Below the pieces are notes generated by a model. That model was not told the DNA's origin. It searched no databases and saw only the letters and a list, made by a program, of their open reading frames with translations. The translations under genes and the position numbers were made by a program. DNA of 42,307 bases. Origin: an uncultured Caryophanales bacterium (GTDB lineage: Bacteria > Bacillota_I > Bacilli_A > RF39 > UBA660). Location: assembly GCA_947306705.1 (NCBI GenBank), contig CAMZHD010000004.1, positions 1 through 42,307 of the forward strand, read 5' to 3'. Of the stretch, positions 8,511 through 16,417 are shown one piece after another; the first letter of the stretch is position 1, and the number at the start of each line of letters is the position of its first letter.

Positions 8511-10558
8511 TTATAATAAGTAAAACTTGTCATTCCAACTGTAAAGATTAGTAAGAAAATACTAAATACATTTCTAAAAGTACCTGGATTTAATAATTGA
8601 ATTTGTACTTGTGTTTCTCCTGATTGAACAACATCTACTTCATTGCTTTGAACCTCACTTGTTCCAATAAAAGAAACACCTGGTTTTGCACCTTCTTTTA
8701 TTCTTCCTTGATATGTATAGATCTTGTTATCCCCCTCTTCCAAGACATCTAATATCCAAGAAATAGAATGAGTATCAGAATGATATACTCCCTTATGATT
8801 CGAACTATCTTCTACATATTCTACTTCTTTAGGGAGTTTAGTAGTAATCACATTATTCGTAGAAGTTATATTTCCAGTGTTTTCAACAATGATTTGATAC
8901 TCTAACAAATCATTTTTTGATACAACAACAGAATCTTTTTGATTAACATAGTTTTTAATACTTAAAGCAGGTACTCCATATTCATTGACTACTTCAAAAG
9001 CACAAGGTTTGTGGCCTGCTCCAAAACCATCTCCTAAGGCTTTAAAAGGTCCACTTGAGCAAGAAAATATTACATCAGAACCTACTCTTGGATAAATACT
9101 TTTATATGTCTTTTTCCTATCATAAGGAGCGAAAGAATAGTCTCCCATACTACATCGTAAGTATACAGAAACTAACGGAGAATCGCTAGAAACTTCTTGA
9201 TTTGGATCTACATAAAACTCAAGATTTAATTCAAGTGGAAGATATACAATAAACTTCTTTTTAGAAAAACCAACTGGTACAACAGTTTCTTCCAATATCA
9301 TAGGTATATATGCTTGACCATCAATACTATAATTACCCGTTTTGCTTAAATAAGCTCCATTTCCCCAAACAACATCATCTTGAATTTTTTCCAAATCACC
9401 ATAAGTTTGGATAGATTCTAACACTTGTTTATAATCACTACTGAACAATTGATATACTTCTAAAAAACCTGATGTAACATTCGAATTACCAGAAGTCCTT
9501 TTTAATTGACAATCACCAATCTCAATTCCATTAGAGAGATAATAGTAATTTTCCTCTAAACTATTTTTTGGATTAGAAGATAGTTTATAATTACCATCTA
9601 AGTTTTTCAATTGAAAAACAACACCCGGTAAAAATTCATGATTTGGATCAAATTTATCAACTCTTAATTTAAACTCAAATTGACCCATTCTATCAATAGA
9701 ATCTCTTACTCTTTTTTGTGTATGAATTTCAACGACATTTGTCTCTCCAACTACAAACTCCAAAGTATTATCATTTATTTCTACAGAAGTACCATTAAGA
9801 GTTGCTGAAACAATTTCAAAATCTGGAGAAACATTATAAACAATACTCTTAGTTTCTCCATATTTTCCACTCATACAATTGGAACAAGTAACTCCTAAAT
9901 CTAGATTTTGAACAATATCAAATTCAACTGGAGTAAATCTAACATCTAAATAAATGTCATAATTATTATTTACCTCAGAAGGATATTCAATTTCATAAAT
10001 ATTATTTCCTAAAGGAGTAGCATCAAATACCGAAGCATTGATTTCACTGGACCTTCTATATTTTAAATTCGCTGTATATCCATAATCAGGTGTTAATTGT
10101 ACTTTTACTTTATCTCCCCTTAATCCAGTAGGATTTTCTAGAATCGTAACAGTACAATGACTGTATTCATTATCCATAAACGTTTGATATACATAAATAA
10201 TATCATAATCTTTATAACCGCTCATACGAAATCTTTGATTATATTTGATTTTAAGGCTCTCTAGGCGAGTATCTATTCTCATATTAAAACGACTTAAAAC
10301 ACTCAATGGAATATCACGAATTGAAAAATCCAAGTCTGTTTTTGTGAATCTTACTTCACGTCCAAAAGATCGATCAGAATCATCTAATAATGTCTTAAAT
10401 ACCCCCGCAACATCTTTTTCATCATCAAAAGCACAAATGCCACTACATTTGCTTTCCCAATCCGGATTATAATTTCCTTCATCAGTCCAAGAATCTGCAT
10501 AAACAGGATGACAAAAGAAGAATCCTAAAAACAATAGAATTAAAATAGTCTTTTTCAT
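8495..10558 (-). CDS. Secreted surface protein with SpaA-like and DUF11-like domains and possible NPxTF sorting signal (paralog 2)
   Basis: 687 residues from the ATG at 10558 (AGGTGA five bases upstream; a GTG at 10567 is also in frame). The signal peptide ends at PVYA. The first half is beta-rich and unrecognised. The middle holds a SpaA/CnaB-like prealbumin fold (LRVDKFD, then FLPGVVFQL). A DUF11-type domain (YQIIVENTGN) spans about 545-650. The C-terminus has NPGTF (residues 657-661, DNA 8576-8590), a hydrophobic helix and the tail YYKKRSA, the layout of a sortase sorting signal. The next gene upstream (10654-12750) is a clear paralog, and both have their own promoter and terminator. Likely an adhesin or pilus-like wall protein. 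If sortase does not act, it would simply be membrane anchored. Confidence 0.82.
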   Translation of the reverse strand: MKKTILILLFLGFFFCHPVYADSWTDEGNYNPDWESKCSGICAFDDEKDVAGVFKTLLDDSDRSFGREVRFTKTDLDFSIRDIPLSVLSRFNMRIDTRLESLKIKYNQRFRMSGYKDYDIIYVYQTFMDNEYSHCTVTILENPTGLRGDKVKVQLTPDYGYTANLKYRRSSEINASVFDATPLGNNIYEIEYPSEVNNNYDIYLDVRFTPVEFDIVQNLDLGVTCSNCMSGKYGETKSIVYNVSPDFEIVSATLNGTSVEINDNTLEFVVGETNVVEIHTQKRVRDSIDRMGQFEFKLRVDKFDPNHEFLPGVVFQLKNLDGNYKLSSNPKNSLEENYYYLSNGIEIGDCQLKRTSGNSNVTSGFLEVYQLFSSDYKQVLESIQTYGDLEKIQDDVVWGNGAYLSKTGNYSIDGQAYIPMILEETVVPVGFSKKKFIVYLPLELNLEFYVDPNQEVSSDSPLVSVYLRCSMGDYSFAPYDRKKTYKSIYPRVGSDVIFSCSSGPFKALGDGFGAGHKPCAFEVVNEYGVPALSIKNYVNQKDSVVVSKNDLLEYQIIVENTGNITSTNNVITTKLPKEVEYVEDSSNHKGVYHSDTHSISWILDVLEEGDNKIYTYQGRIKEGAKPGVSFIGTSEVQSNEVDVVQSGETQVQIQLLNPGTFRNVFSIFLLIFTVGMTSFTYYKKRSA

Positions 10559-10578
10559 AAACTTCACCTACTACCTTA

Positions 10579-10607
10579 ATTATATCGTGCAAGATATAAT
10601 CGTTCAA
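10579..10607 (-). promoter_or_regulatory. Sigma-A-type promoter of the 8495-10558 gene
   Basis: TTGAAC (10602-10607), a 17-base spacer, then TATAAT (10579-10584). The start codon is about 20 bases downstream. Confidence 0.8.
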
Positions 10608-10614
10608 TATTATT

Positions 10615-10648
10615 GCAAAAAAAGAAATGTCATTTGACACTTCTTTTA
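10615..10648 (-). terminator. Intrinsic terminator of the upstream SpaA/DUF11-type paralog
   Basis: A 12-bp stem (10621-10632 with 10635-10646) is followed by U's. The sequence is nearly the same as the terminator after tsf at 12809-12839, so it looks copied along with the gene. Confidence 0.85.
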
Positions 10649-10653
10649 ATAAA

Positions 10654-12750
10654 CTAATTGGTTCTTTTAGAGTAGACAACTCCTGTTATTCCAACCAGTG
10701 TAATGAATACTAGGAAAACAACTAATAGATTTCGAAAAGTACTTGGATTCAATATTTGTATTTGTACTTGTGTTTCTCCTGATTGAACAACATCTACTTC
10801 ATTACTTTGAATTTCACTTGATCCAACAAAGACAACTCCCGATTTAGCTCCTTCTTTTATCTTACCTTGATATGTAAAGGTATGTTCCTCTGCTTCTGCT
10901 AATGTATCTAGTCCCCAAGTAATAGAATGAGAAGAATCATCATATACTCCATTTTCACTAGCACTATTTGAAACATATTCAATTTCTTTTGGTATTTTTG
11001 TAACAATAACATTACTCGTTGAATTTGCATTTCCAATATTTTTTACTACAATTTGATATTGTAATGGATCATTTTGAGAAACAACAATAGAATTTTTATG
11101 ATTTACAAAATTTTGAATAGATAATGCTGGAACTCCTGATACATTTATAACCGTCAATGTACAAGAAGAATCTCCTGCGCCTTTACCTAAAGACGGAAAA
11201 TGATCTCCAGGATGAGGTGTGTCTTCATAACCACAATAGGAATAATATTCGTACTGTTGGAAAACCTCTAAAAAGCTTTTATCTAAGATACTCTCATCAT
11301 ATGGGAAAAACATAAAAGTATTAGAATCAGATTGAATAGTCATAGACACTAAAGGACTATCTCCTGAAAGAGGTTGATTCTCATCCACATAAAATTCTAA
11401 CCAAACATCAACAAGAGCATAAGCAATAAAATTCTTCTTAGAATATCCATTTGGTACAATGACTTCTTCTAATATAAAAGGAATCATAAATTCACCAGAA
11501 ACAATATAATTACCAGTAATTAATACTTCCGCAGGATCATGATTATAATCAAGAGCCTCTAAACTAGAAAGATCAGAATAAACACTAAATTGATCTAAAG
11601 CTTGTCGAATAGAACTTGGTAGTATTTGATAAACCTCTAAGAATCCTGGAGATACAATTGGATTTCCAGACGTTCTTTTGATACGTGTCTCTCGACCACC
11701 AGCCACTTCTGGATAAACAATCCAATAACGAGACCTTTCCAATGAATCTGCCCCAGAAAAAGATTTTACATGAAAATTGTTATCAACATTTCGAAGATTA
11801 AACTGAACACCTGGTAGGTACCTTCCATCAGTACCTATTTTATTAATGGAGATAGTAAAATTTAATTTTCCTTGTTTGATTACGGAAGATCTCATTCTTT
11901 TTAAAGTATGGATTTCTACTACTACATTTCCAGTAACATCTAATTCTAGTTTATTATTAACTAATTGTCGACTGACTCCATCCACCGTAACAGAAGTGAT
12001 TTCAAAATCCTCTGAGACATTATACTCAATCACTTTATGTTCTCCATATCCAGCAGAAGTACAATTGTTACAAGAAACTCCTAAATCTAAGTTTTGAACA
12101 ATATCATAAGTAATTCCTCGAAAGGAAACCGTTGGATAAATATTATAATTACTTGTGTCATCTACAGATGGATAAGGAATCTCATAAATATCATTTCCCA
12201 ATGGAACAGCATCAAGTAACAATGCAGTTGTTCCAGTAGTCGTTCGATATTGAAGAGTCGTATATTCATAACCTGTATTGGGTATTACTTTTAATCGTAC
12301 TTTATCTCCTCTTAATCCAGTAGGATTTTCAAGAATTGTAATCGTTCCATTAGAAGTCGATGGAAGAATCGTTTGATAAACATATTCTATTTCATATGAA
12401 CCAGCGCTCGAAACTTGAAACATCTGACCATATTTTACTTTAATATGCATTCCTGAATAAGCAAATCTTACACTCAATCGATTAATACAACTAGTTGGAA
12501 TATCATGAATCGAAAAATCTAAATTTGATTTAGAATATTGAATTTCTCCAAATTGTATATATCGATTTTCATCATAACTTTTCATAATTCCGGCTAAATC
12601 TTTTTCATCCGTGAAATTACAAAAAATAGAACCACACTTGCTTTGCCAATCAGGATTATAATTTCCTTCATCGATCCAAGAATCTGCATAAACAGGTTTG
12701 GAAATTAAAATCATTCCAATAAATAATAAGATTAAGAATACTTTTTTCAT
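10654..12750 (-). CDS. Secreted surface protein with SpaA-like and DUF11-like domains and possible NPxTF sorting signal (paralog 1)
   Basis: 698 residues with the same plan as the downstream paralog. The signal peptide ends at KPVYA, and DSW.DEGNYNPDW is shared at the mature N-terminus. A SpaA/CnaB-like domain (YLPGVQFNL), a DUF11 domain (YQIVVKNIGN) and the shared SGETQVQIQ stretch follow. The C-terminus is NPSTF (residues 668-672, DNA 10735-10749), a hydrophobic helix and a YSKRTN tail. Cys pairs in the N-terminal half are conserved between the copies (for example LGV.C.NC). The ATG at 12750 has AGGTGA five bases upstream and a strong promoter. The first half matches no family I can name. 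Role in adhesion or wall architecture is inference. Confidence 0.82.
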   Translation of the reverse strand: MKKVFLILLFIGMILISKPVYADSWIDEGNYNPDWQSKCGSIFCNFTDEKDLAGIMKSYDENRYIQFGEIQYSKSNLDFSIHDIPTSCINRLSVRFAYSGMHIKVKYGQMFQVSSAGSYEIEYVYQTILPSTSNGTITILENPTGLRGDKVRLKVIPNTGYEYTTLQYRTTTGTTALLLDAVPLGNDIYEIPYPSVDDTSNYNIYPTVSFRGITYDIVQNLDLGVSCNNCTSAGYGEHKVIEYNVSEDFEITSVTVDGVSRQLVNNKLELDVTGNVVVEIHTLKRMRSSVIKQGKLNFTISINKIGTDGRYLPGVQFNLRNVDNNFHVKSFSGADSLERSRYWIVYPEVAGGRETRIKRTSGNPIVSPGFLEVYQILPSSIRQALDQFSVYSDLSSLEALDYNHDPAEVLITGNYIVSGEFMIPFILEEVIVPNGYSKKNFIAYALVDVWLEFYVDENQPLSGDSPLVSMTIQSDSNTFMFFPYDESILDKSFLEVFQQYEYYSYCGYEDTPHPGDHFPSLGKGAGDSSCTLTVINVSGVPALSIQNFVNHKNSIVVSQNDPLQYQIVVKNIGNANSTSNVIVTKIPKEIEYVSNSASENGVYDDSSHSITWGLDTLAEAEEHTFTYQGKIKEGAKSGVVFVGSSEIQSNEVDVVQSGETQVQIQILNPSTFRNLLVVFLVFITLVGITGVVYSKRTN

Positions 12751-12770
12751 CTATCTCACCTACTATCTAA

Positions 12771-12799
12771 ATTATATCGAGTAATAATCATCCATTCAA
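12771..12799 (-). promoter_or_regulatory. Sigma-A-type promoter of the 10654-12750 gene
   Basis: TTGAAT (12794-12799), a 17-base spacer, TATAAT (12771-12776). The stretch from -10 to the start codon closely matches that of the neighbouring paralog. Confidence 0.8.
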
Positions 12800-12808
12800 T
12801 ATTATCAA

Positions 12809-12839
12809 TAAAAAAGAAGTATCATTTGACACTTCTTTA
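12809..12839 (-). terminator. Intrinsic terminator of tsf
   Basis: A 12-bp stem (12813-12824 with 12827-12838, one wobble) is followed by a U-run. It separates tsf from the surface genes that follow. Confidence 0.88.
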
Positions 12840-13745
12840 TTTTGCAGCATTCATTTGAGCAGCTACTTCTTCAGCAAAGTTTTCTTGTTTCTTTTCAATT
12901 CCTTCACCAACAGCAATTCTTGCCATGAAAGTAACTTCTCCACCGTTTTCTTTTACATATTTTTCAACAGTCATAGAAGAATCTTTAATAAAGTCTTGCT
13001 CTACTAAGCAATTTTCCTTAAAGAACTTAGAAAGTCTACCAGTAGCCATCTTATCCAAGATTTCATCAGACTTACTTGCATTCTTTGGATCATTCTTAAT
13101 TTCTGCTTTAATAATTTCTTTTTCATGTTCAACCATATCAGTTGGAACAGCATCACGATTAACAGCAATTGGGCTCATAGCACATACTTGCATAGCTACA
13201 TCTCTAGCAACATCTCTTGCAGTATCTCTATCTTCAATTCCTTTAACGATAACTACAGATGTAATTCTTCCACCCATATGTGAATAAATTCCAAATGTTT
13301 CATCATCTTTTTTCGTAAATCTTTGGAAACGTCTAAAACTAATTTTTTCTCCAATCGTAGCAGTTTCCTCAACAATTCTTTCAGCAACTGTTTTTCCATC
13401 TTCAAGTTTTACTTCATTTGCTTCTTCTGTATCCTTACATTTAGCAAACATTAAAGCTTTATCTAATTCTTTTACTAATTCATGGAATTTTTCATTCTTT
13501 GTAACGAAGTCTGTTTCACAGTTTACCTCAAATAGAATTGCTTCATTATCATTACTAGATCCTACTGTAATTCCTTCTGCAGCAATTCTTGATTCTTTCT
13601 TAGCAGCTTTAGCAATACCTTTTTCTCTTAGCCAATCAACGGCCTTATCCATATTACCTTCACATGCTTCAAGTGCCTTCTTACAATCCATCATTCCAGC
13701 ACCTGTTTTTTCTCTTAATTCTTTTACATCACTTGCACTAAACAT
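12837..13745 (-). CDS. tsf: Elongation factor Ts
   Basis: EF-Ts exchanges GDP for GTP on EF-Tu. The 302-residue protein opens with the UBA-like N-terminal domain (VKELREKTGAGMMDCKKAL, then GNMDKAVDWLREKG) and has the core motifs ETDFVTKNEKF and the C-terminal dimerisation region. Length is normal for the family. The start follows AAGGAGG. It lies 66 bases after rpsB, but a strong terminator stands between them, so tsf is probably expressed by partial readthrough. pyrH, usually next, is absent here, and surface genes follow after a terminator. Confidence 0.98.
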   Translation of the reverse strand: MFSASDVKELREKTGAGMMDCKKALEACEGNMDKAVDWLREKGIAKAAKKESRIAAEGITVGSSNDNEAILFEVNCETDFVTKNEKFHELVKELDKALMFAKCKDTEEANEVKLEDGKTVAERIVEETATIGEKISFRRFQRFTKKDDETFGIYSHMGGRITSVVIVKGIEDRDTARDVARDVAMQVCAMSPIAVNRDAVPTDMVEHEKEIIKAEIKNDPKNASKSDEILDKMATGRLSKFFKENCLVEQDFIKDSSMTVEKYVKENGGEVTFMARIAVGEGIEKKQENFAEEVAAQMNAAK

Positions 13746-13772
13746 TTTTATTCCTCCTTACATTCAATATTT

Positions 13773-13797
13773 AAAAAAGGAGTGATTCCTCACTCCC
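13773..13797 (-). terminator. Terminator or attenuator between rpsB and tsf
   Basis: GGAGTGA (13779-13785) pairs with TCACTCC (13790-13796) around a 4-base loop, then a U-run. Only about 27 bases remain before tsf, too few for a clear separate promoter, so partial termination is likely. Confidence 0.88.
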
Positions 13798-13810
13798 TTA
13801 TAAGTACAAA

Positions 13811-14785
13811 TTACTTTGTTAAAGCTTCTACTAATTCAGCTTTCTTCATAGTAGAATATCCTTTGATTCCTTCTTCTTTAGCTTTTGCTTTTAAATCAGC
13901 AAGAGTAAGACTATTTAAATCAACAGATTCTTCTTTCTTTTCTTCTTTCTTAGTTGCTTTCTTTTCTTTCTTTTCTACTACTTCAACTGGTTTTTCTTCT
14001 TTAGTTTCTTCTTTAATTTCTTCACTTACTTCAGAAGCGTTTTCTTCAACATTTGTCTTTTCAGCTTTTCCTTTATCATCTTCACTAATAAAGTCTAAAA
14101 CTTCATTTCCATTTACTTCAGCAATTGCATTTGTTAAAACTCCAATTAAAAGTTTAACAGAACGAACTGCATCATCATTACCTGGAATAACATAATCAAC
14201 CATATCTGGATCACAGTTAGTATCTACAATACCAAATACTGGAATTCCTAAAATACGTGCTTCTTTAATAGCAATCTCTTCTTTACGAGGATCAACAATT
14301 ACCATTGCTTGAGGCATTTTCTTCATTTCACGAATTCCTCTTAAGTTTTTATTTAATTTATCGTATTCTTTACGAAGTCCGATAACTTCTTTCTTAGGTA
14401 ATGCTTCAAAAGTACCATCTGTTTCCATTGTTTCAATTTCTTCCATTCTACGAATTCTAGAACGAATAGTTTTGAAGTTTGTTAAAGTTCCACCTAACCA
14501 TCTTTCATTTACGAAATACATGTTAGTTCTAACAGCAGATTCCTCTGCAGCTTCTTGAGCTTGTTTCTTAGTTCCTACAAATAATACTTTTCCTTCATTT
14601 TGAGCAATCTCTTTCATTGCTTCATATGCTTCTTCAAGTTTCTTAACAGTTTTTTGTAAATCGATAATATAAATATCATCACGTGTAGTGAAGATATACT
14701 CCTTCATCTTAGGATTCCATCTTCTCTTTTGATGTCCAAATTGAACACCAGCTTCTAGTAAATAATTCATTGATACAACAGTCAT
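13811..14785 (-). CDS. rpsB: Small-subunit ribosomal protein S2 with SAP/Rho_N-like C-terminal extension
   Basis: S2 belongs to the head/platform of the 30S subunit. The core (about 1-230) has the standard motifs [29 protein letters not shown] and DTNCDPD. Past it, a Lys/Glu-rich linker leads to residues 288-324, which read like a Rho_N/SAP helix-extended-helix motif ([20 protein letters not shown]). At 324 residues it is about 70 longer than typical S2. The start at 14785 ([13 protein letters not shown]) is chosen by homology, with AAGGAG ten bases upstream; the longer reading from 14812 is unlikely. A hairpin-forming leader lies between rplT and this gene. Confidence 0.96.
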   Translation of the reverse strand: MTVVSMNYLLEAGVQFGHQKRRWNPKMKEYIFTTRDDIYIIDLQKTVKKLEEAYEAMKEIAQNEGKVLFVGTKKQAQEAAEESAVRTNMYFVNERWLGGTLTNFKTIRSRIRRMEEIETMETDGTFEALPKKEVIGLRKEYDKLNKNLRGIREMKKMPQAMVIVDPRKEEIAIKEARILGIPVFGIVDTNCDPDMVDYVIPGNDDAVRSVKLLIGVLTNAIAEVNGNEVLDFISEDDKGKAEKTNVEENASEVSEEIKEETKEEKPVEVVEKKEKKATKKEEKKEESVDLNSLTLADLKAKAKEEGIKGYSTMKKAELVEALTK

Positions 14786-14817
14786 TTTTTTAAATCTCCT
14801 TTTCGTTTTCATCTTCT

Positions 14818-14870
14818 ACTAGTTTCTAAAATGAACCACCCTTAGGCACTCGATTCATCAATTCACTAGT
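14818..14870 (-). promoter_or_regulatory. Structured 5' leader of rpsB
   Basis: Between rplT and rpsB two copies of ACTAGT (14865-14870 and 14818-14823) can pair. Inside them TGAATC (14852-14857) pairs with GGTTCA (14832-14837) around the loop segment GAGTGCCTAAGGGTG. Such nested stems before a ribosomal protein gene suggest an autoregulatory S2 leader. This is by eye; no fold was computed. Confidence 0.5.
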
Positions 14871-14880
14871 ATGTTTATTT

Positions 14881-15456
14881 TTATTTATCTTCCTTTTTTG
14901 TTGTTTTCTTAGTTGTAGTCTTTTTAACTGGTTTTTCTTCAGTCTTAGCAGTTGCTTTCTTAGTAGTTGTTTTTTTAGCAGGTTTTTCTTCAGCAACTTC
15001 TGCTTTCTTTTCTTCTTTTACTTCTTCTTTTTTAGCTACTTTCTTAGCTGCTCCAATTGTTACTTCTTTTTCAGCAACTTTCTCAGTTTTTGTAACTTTT
15101 CCAGCTTTACCATCTTTAGCTACTTTTACTAATTCGCTAAATGCTTTTGGATCGTTAATAGCAACTTCACTAAGCATCTTTCTATTAACTTCTACTCCAG
15201 CCTTAGTAAGACCTTCAATAAATCTTGAATAAGAAATTTCATTTTGTCTACAAGCAGCATTAATTCTTGTAATCCATAATTTTCTAAAATCTCTCTTCTT
15301 TTGCTTTCTGTCTCTAAATGCATATTGACCAGAATGCATTAATTGTTCTTTAGCAGATTTATATAATCTATGTTTACTTCCAAAGTAACCTTTTGCTTCT
15401 TTTAATACTTTTTTATGACGAGCTTTTGTAACTGCTCCATTCTTTACTCTTGCCAT
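14881..15456 (-). CDS. rplT: Large-subunit ribosomal protein L20 with Lys/Ala/Thr-rich tail
   Basis: L20 is an early 23S rRNA assembly protein and, in Bacilli, represses its own operon. Residues 1-118 are the normal protein: [36 protein letters not shown] and the [10 protein letters not shown] motif. Residues 119-191 are an added tail rich in Lys, Glu, Ala and Thr ([12 protein letters not shown] repeats), with no family match I know. Similar low-complexity tails occur on S2 and on the 6125-6802 protein here. A GAAGGAGGA ribosome site precedes the ATG. The gene follows rpmI with a 24-base gap. Confidence 0.97.
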   Translation of the reverse strand: MARVKNGAVTKARHKKVLKEAKGYFGSKHRLYKSAKEQLMHSGQYAFRDRKQKKRDFRKLWITRINAACRQNEISYSRFIEGLTKAGVEVNRKMLSEVAINDPKAFSELVKVAKDGKAGKVTKTEKVAEKEVTIGAAKKVAKKEEVKEEKKAEVAEEKPAKKTTTKKATAKTEEKPVKKTTTKKTTKKEDK

Positions 15457-15480
15457 GCTTCTTCCTCCTTCAAAATTTTA

Positions 15481-15666
15481 TTAGATTACGTTCTTTAATC
15501 TATTATGATCAGCCTTACTTAGGTTTGATCCCTTTCTGCAACTTCTATTGAAGCTTGCACTTTTACTACCAGTATTGTGTCTACTTCCTGGTTTTCCAAT
15601 AACAACGTCATTCTTACGTTTTCTTACTACTTTCGCAGTACCTTTATGTGTTTTAATTTTTGGCAT
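15481..15666 (-). CDS. rpmI: Large-subunit ribosomal protein L35
   Basis: Typical small basic protein of 61 residues: MPKIKTHKGTAKVVRKR, then SFNRSCRKGSNLSKADHNRLK. It lies between infC and rplT in the conserved infC-rpmI-rplT order. A GAGGAGG site precedes the ATG. It is slightly shorter than the usual 64-66 residues. Confidence 0.97.
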   Translation of the reverse strand: MPKIKTHKGTAKVVRKRKNDVVIGKPGSRHNTGSKSASFNRSCRKGSNLSKADHNRLKNVI

Positions 15667-15680
15667 ATTTATTTCCTCCT

Positions 15681-16211
15681 CTATTTATTTGTTTTTGGTG
15701 CTAATAACATAGTCATAGTTCTACCTTCTAGCTTAGGACTTTGCTCTATATCTGCAATCTCTTTTACTCTTTCAGCAAATCGATCAAGTACTTCCTTACC
15801 AAGCTCTGTATGAGCCATTTGACGTCCTTTAAAACGTACTGTAAGTTTTACTCTATCGCCTTTTTCTAGATACTTTGTTGCATTTCTTAACTTTGTTTCA
15901 AAGTCTCCAACATCAATAACAGGTGATAAACGATATTCTTTTAGTTCAGACATACTAGCCTTTTGTTTCTTTAAAGCTTCTTTTGCTTTCTTTTGTTTTT
16001 CATAACGGAATTTATTATAATCCATTACTTTACAAACTGGTGGATTAGCATTAGGGCTAATTAAAACTAAATCAAGGGCAGCATAACTAGCTAATGTTAA
16101 AGCATCCCCAATAGATTTAACTCCCACTTGCTCTCCATTTGGTCCAATGACTAGAACCTCTGGCACTTTAATCTGATCATTAATCAACAAGTTACTATTA
16201 TCCTTTGCGAT
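15681..16211 (-). CDS. infC: Translation initiation factor IF-3, probably starting at an ATC codon
   Basis: IF-3 binds the 30S subunit and checks start-codon/initiator-tRNA pairing. From residue 6 the family pattern runs through NLLINDQIKVPEVLVIGPNGEQ, VCKVMDYNKFRYEKQKK and the C-terminal domain (VKLTVRFKGRQMAHTELG). An ATG lies at 16226, but it is part of ATGGAGGTG, the ribosome site itself. The codon six bases past GGAGGTG is ATC at 16209-16211, which gives a protein beginning (M)AKDNSNLLIN, 176 residues, as in other Bacillota. Non-AUG infC starts are known (AUU in E. coli) and let IF-3 limit its own synthesis. Leads the infC-rpmI-rplT operon. Confidence 0.95.
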   Translation of the reverse strand: MAKDNSNLLINDQIKVPEVLVIGPNGEQVGVKSIGDALTLASYAALDLVLISPNANPPVCKVMDYNKFRYEKQKKAKEALKKQKASMSELKEYRLSPVIDVGDFETKLRNATKYLEKGDRVKLTVRFKGRQMAHTELGKEVLDRFAERVKEIADIEQSPKLEGRTMTMLLAPKTNK

Positions 16212-16226
16212 AAAAAACACCTCCAT

Positions 16227-16370
16227 AAAATAAGAAAAGCAGATATAGTATTTATATCCGCTAAAAAACCATAATAAATCTAATAATAGACAAATCTTCG
16301 GCTTTTTACCTATCGCTATTCGCTGATCAGGTGGATATAAATCTCTTTCCTTTTTTTCTTGACTAGTAGT
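16227..16370 (-). promoter_or_regulatory. Attenuator leader of the infC-rpmI-rplT operon (L20-leader type)
   Basis: A terminator hairpin pairs 16253-16262 with 16238-16247 on the minus strand (AGCGGATATA with TATATCTGCT, one wobble), followed by TTTTCTT. Its 5' arm overlaps the sequence GGATATAAAT (16250-16259), whose exact complement ATTTATATCC occurs about 75 bases earlier (16333-16342). The upstream copy can therefore act as antiterminator. Position and layout match L20-leader attenuation known in Bacilli (L20 binds and favours the terminator). Identity as the Rfam family was not tested. Confidence 0.75.
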
Positions 16371-16399
16371 ATTTTACATATTATTTCTTTATTTGTCAA
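16371..16399 (-). promoter_or_regulatory. Strong sigma-A promoter of infC operon
   Basis: TTGACA (16394-16399), a 17-base spacer, TAAAAT (16371-16376). It lies just ahead of the attenuator leader. Confidence 0.85.
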
Positions 16400-16417
16400 C
16401 TATTTTTAGAAAAATCT

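Noticed and set aside
13782-14195. Plus-strand 137-codon open frame inside rpsB
   Set aside because: Antisense shadow of the low-complexity C-terminal region of rpsB; no start signal and implausible composition.
12837-14785. A prophage or insertion sequence as cause of the broken tsf-frr order
   Set aside because: No transposase, integrase, terminal repeats or att-like duplications were seen at either end of the surface block.
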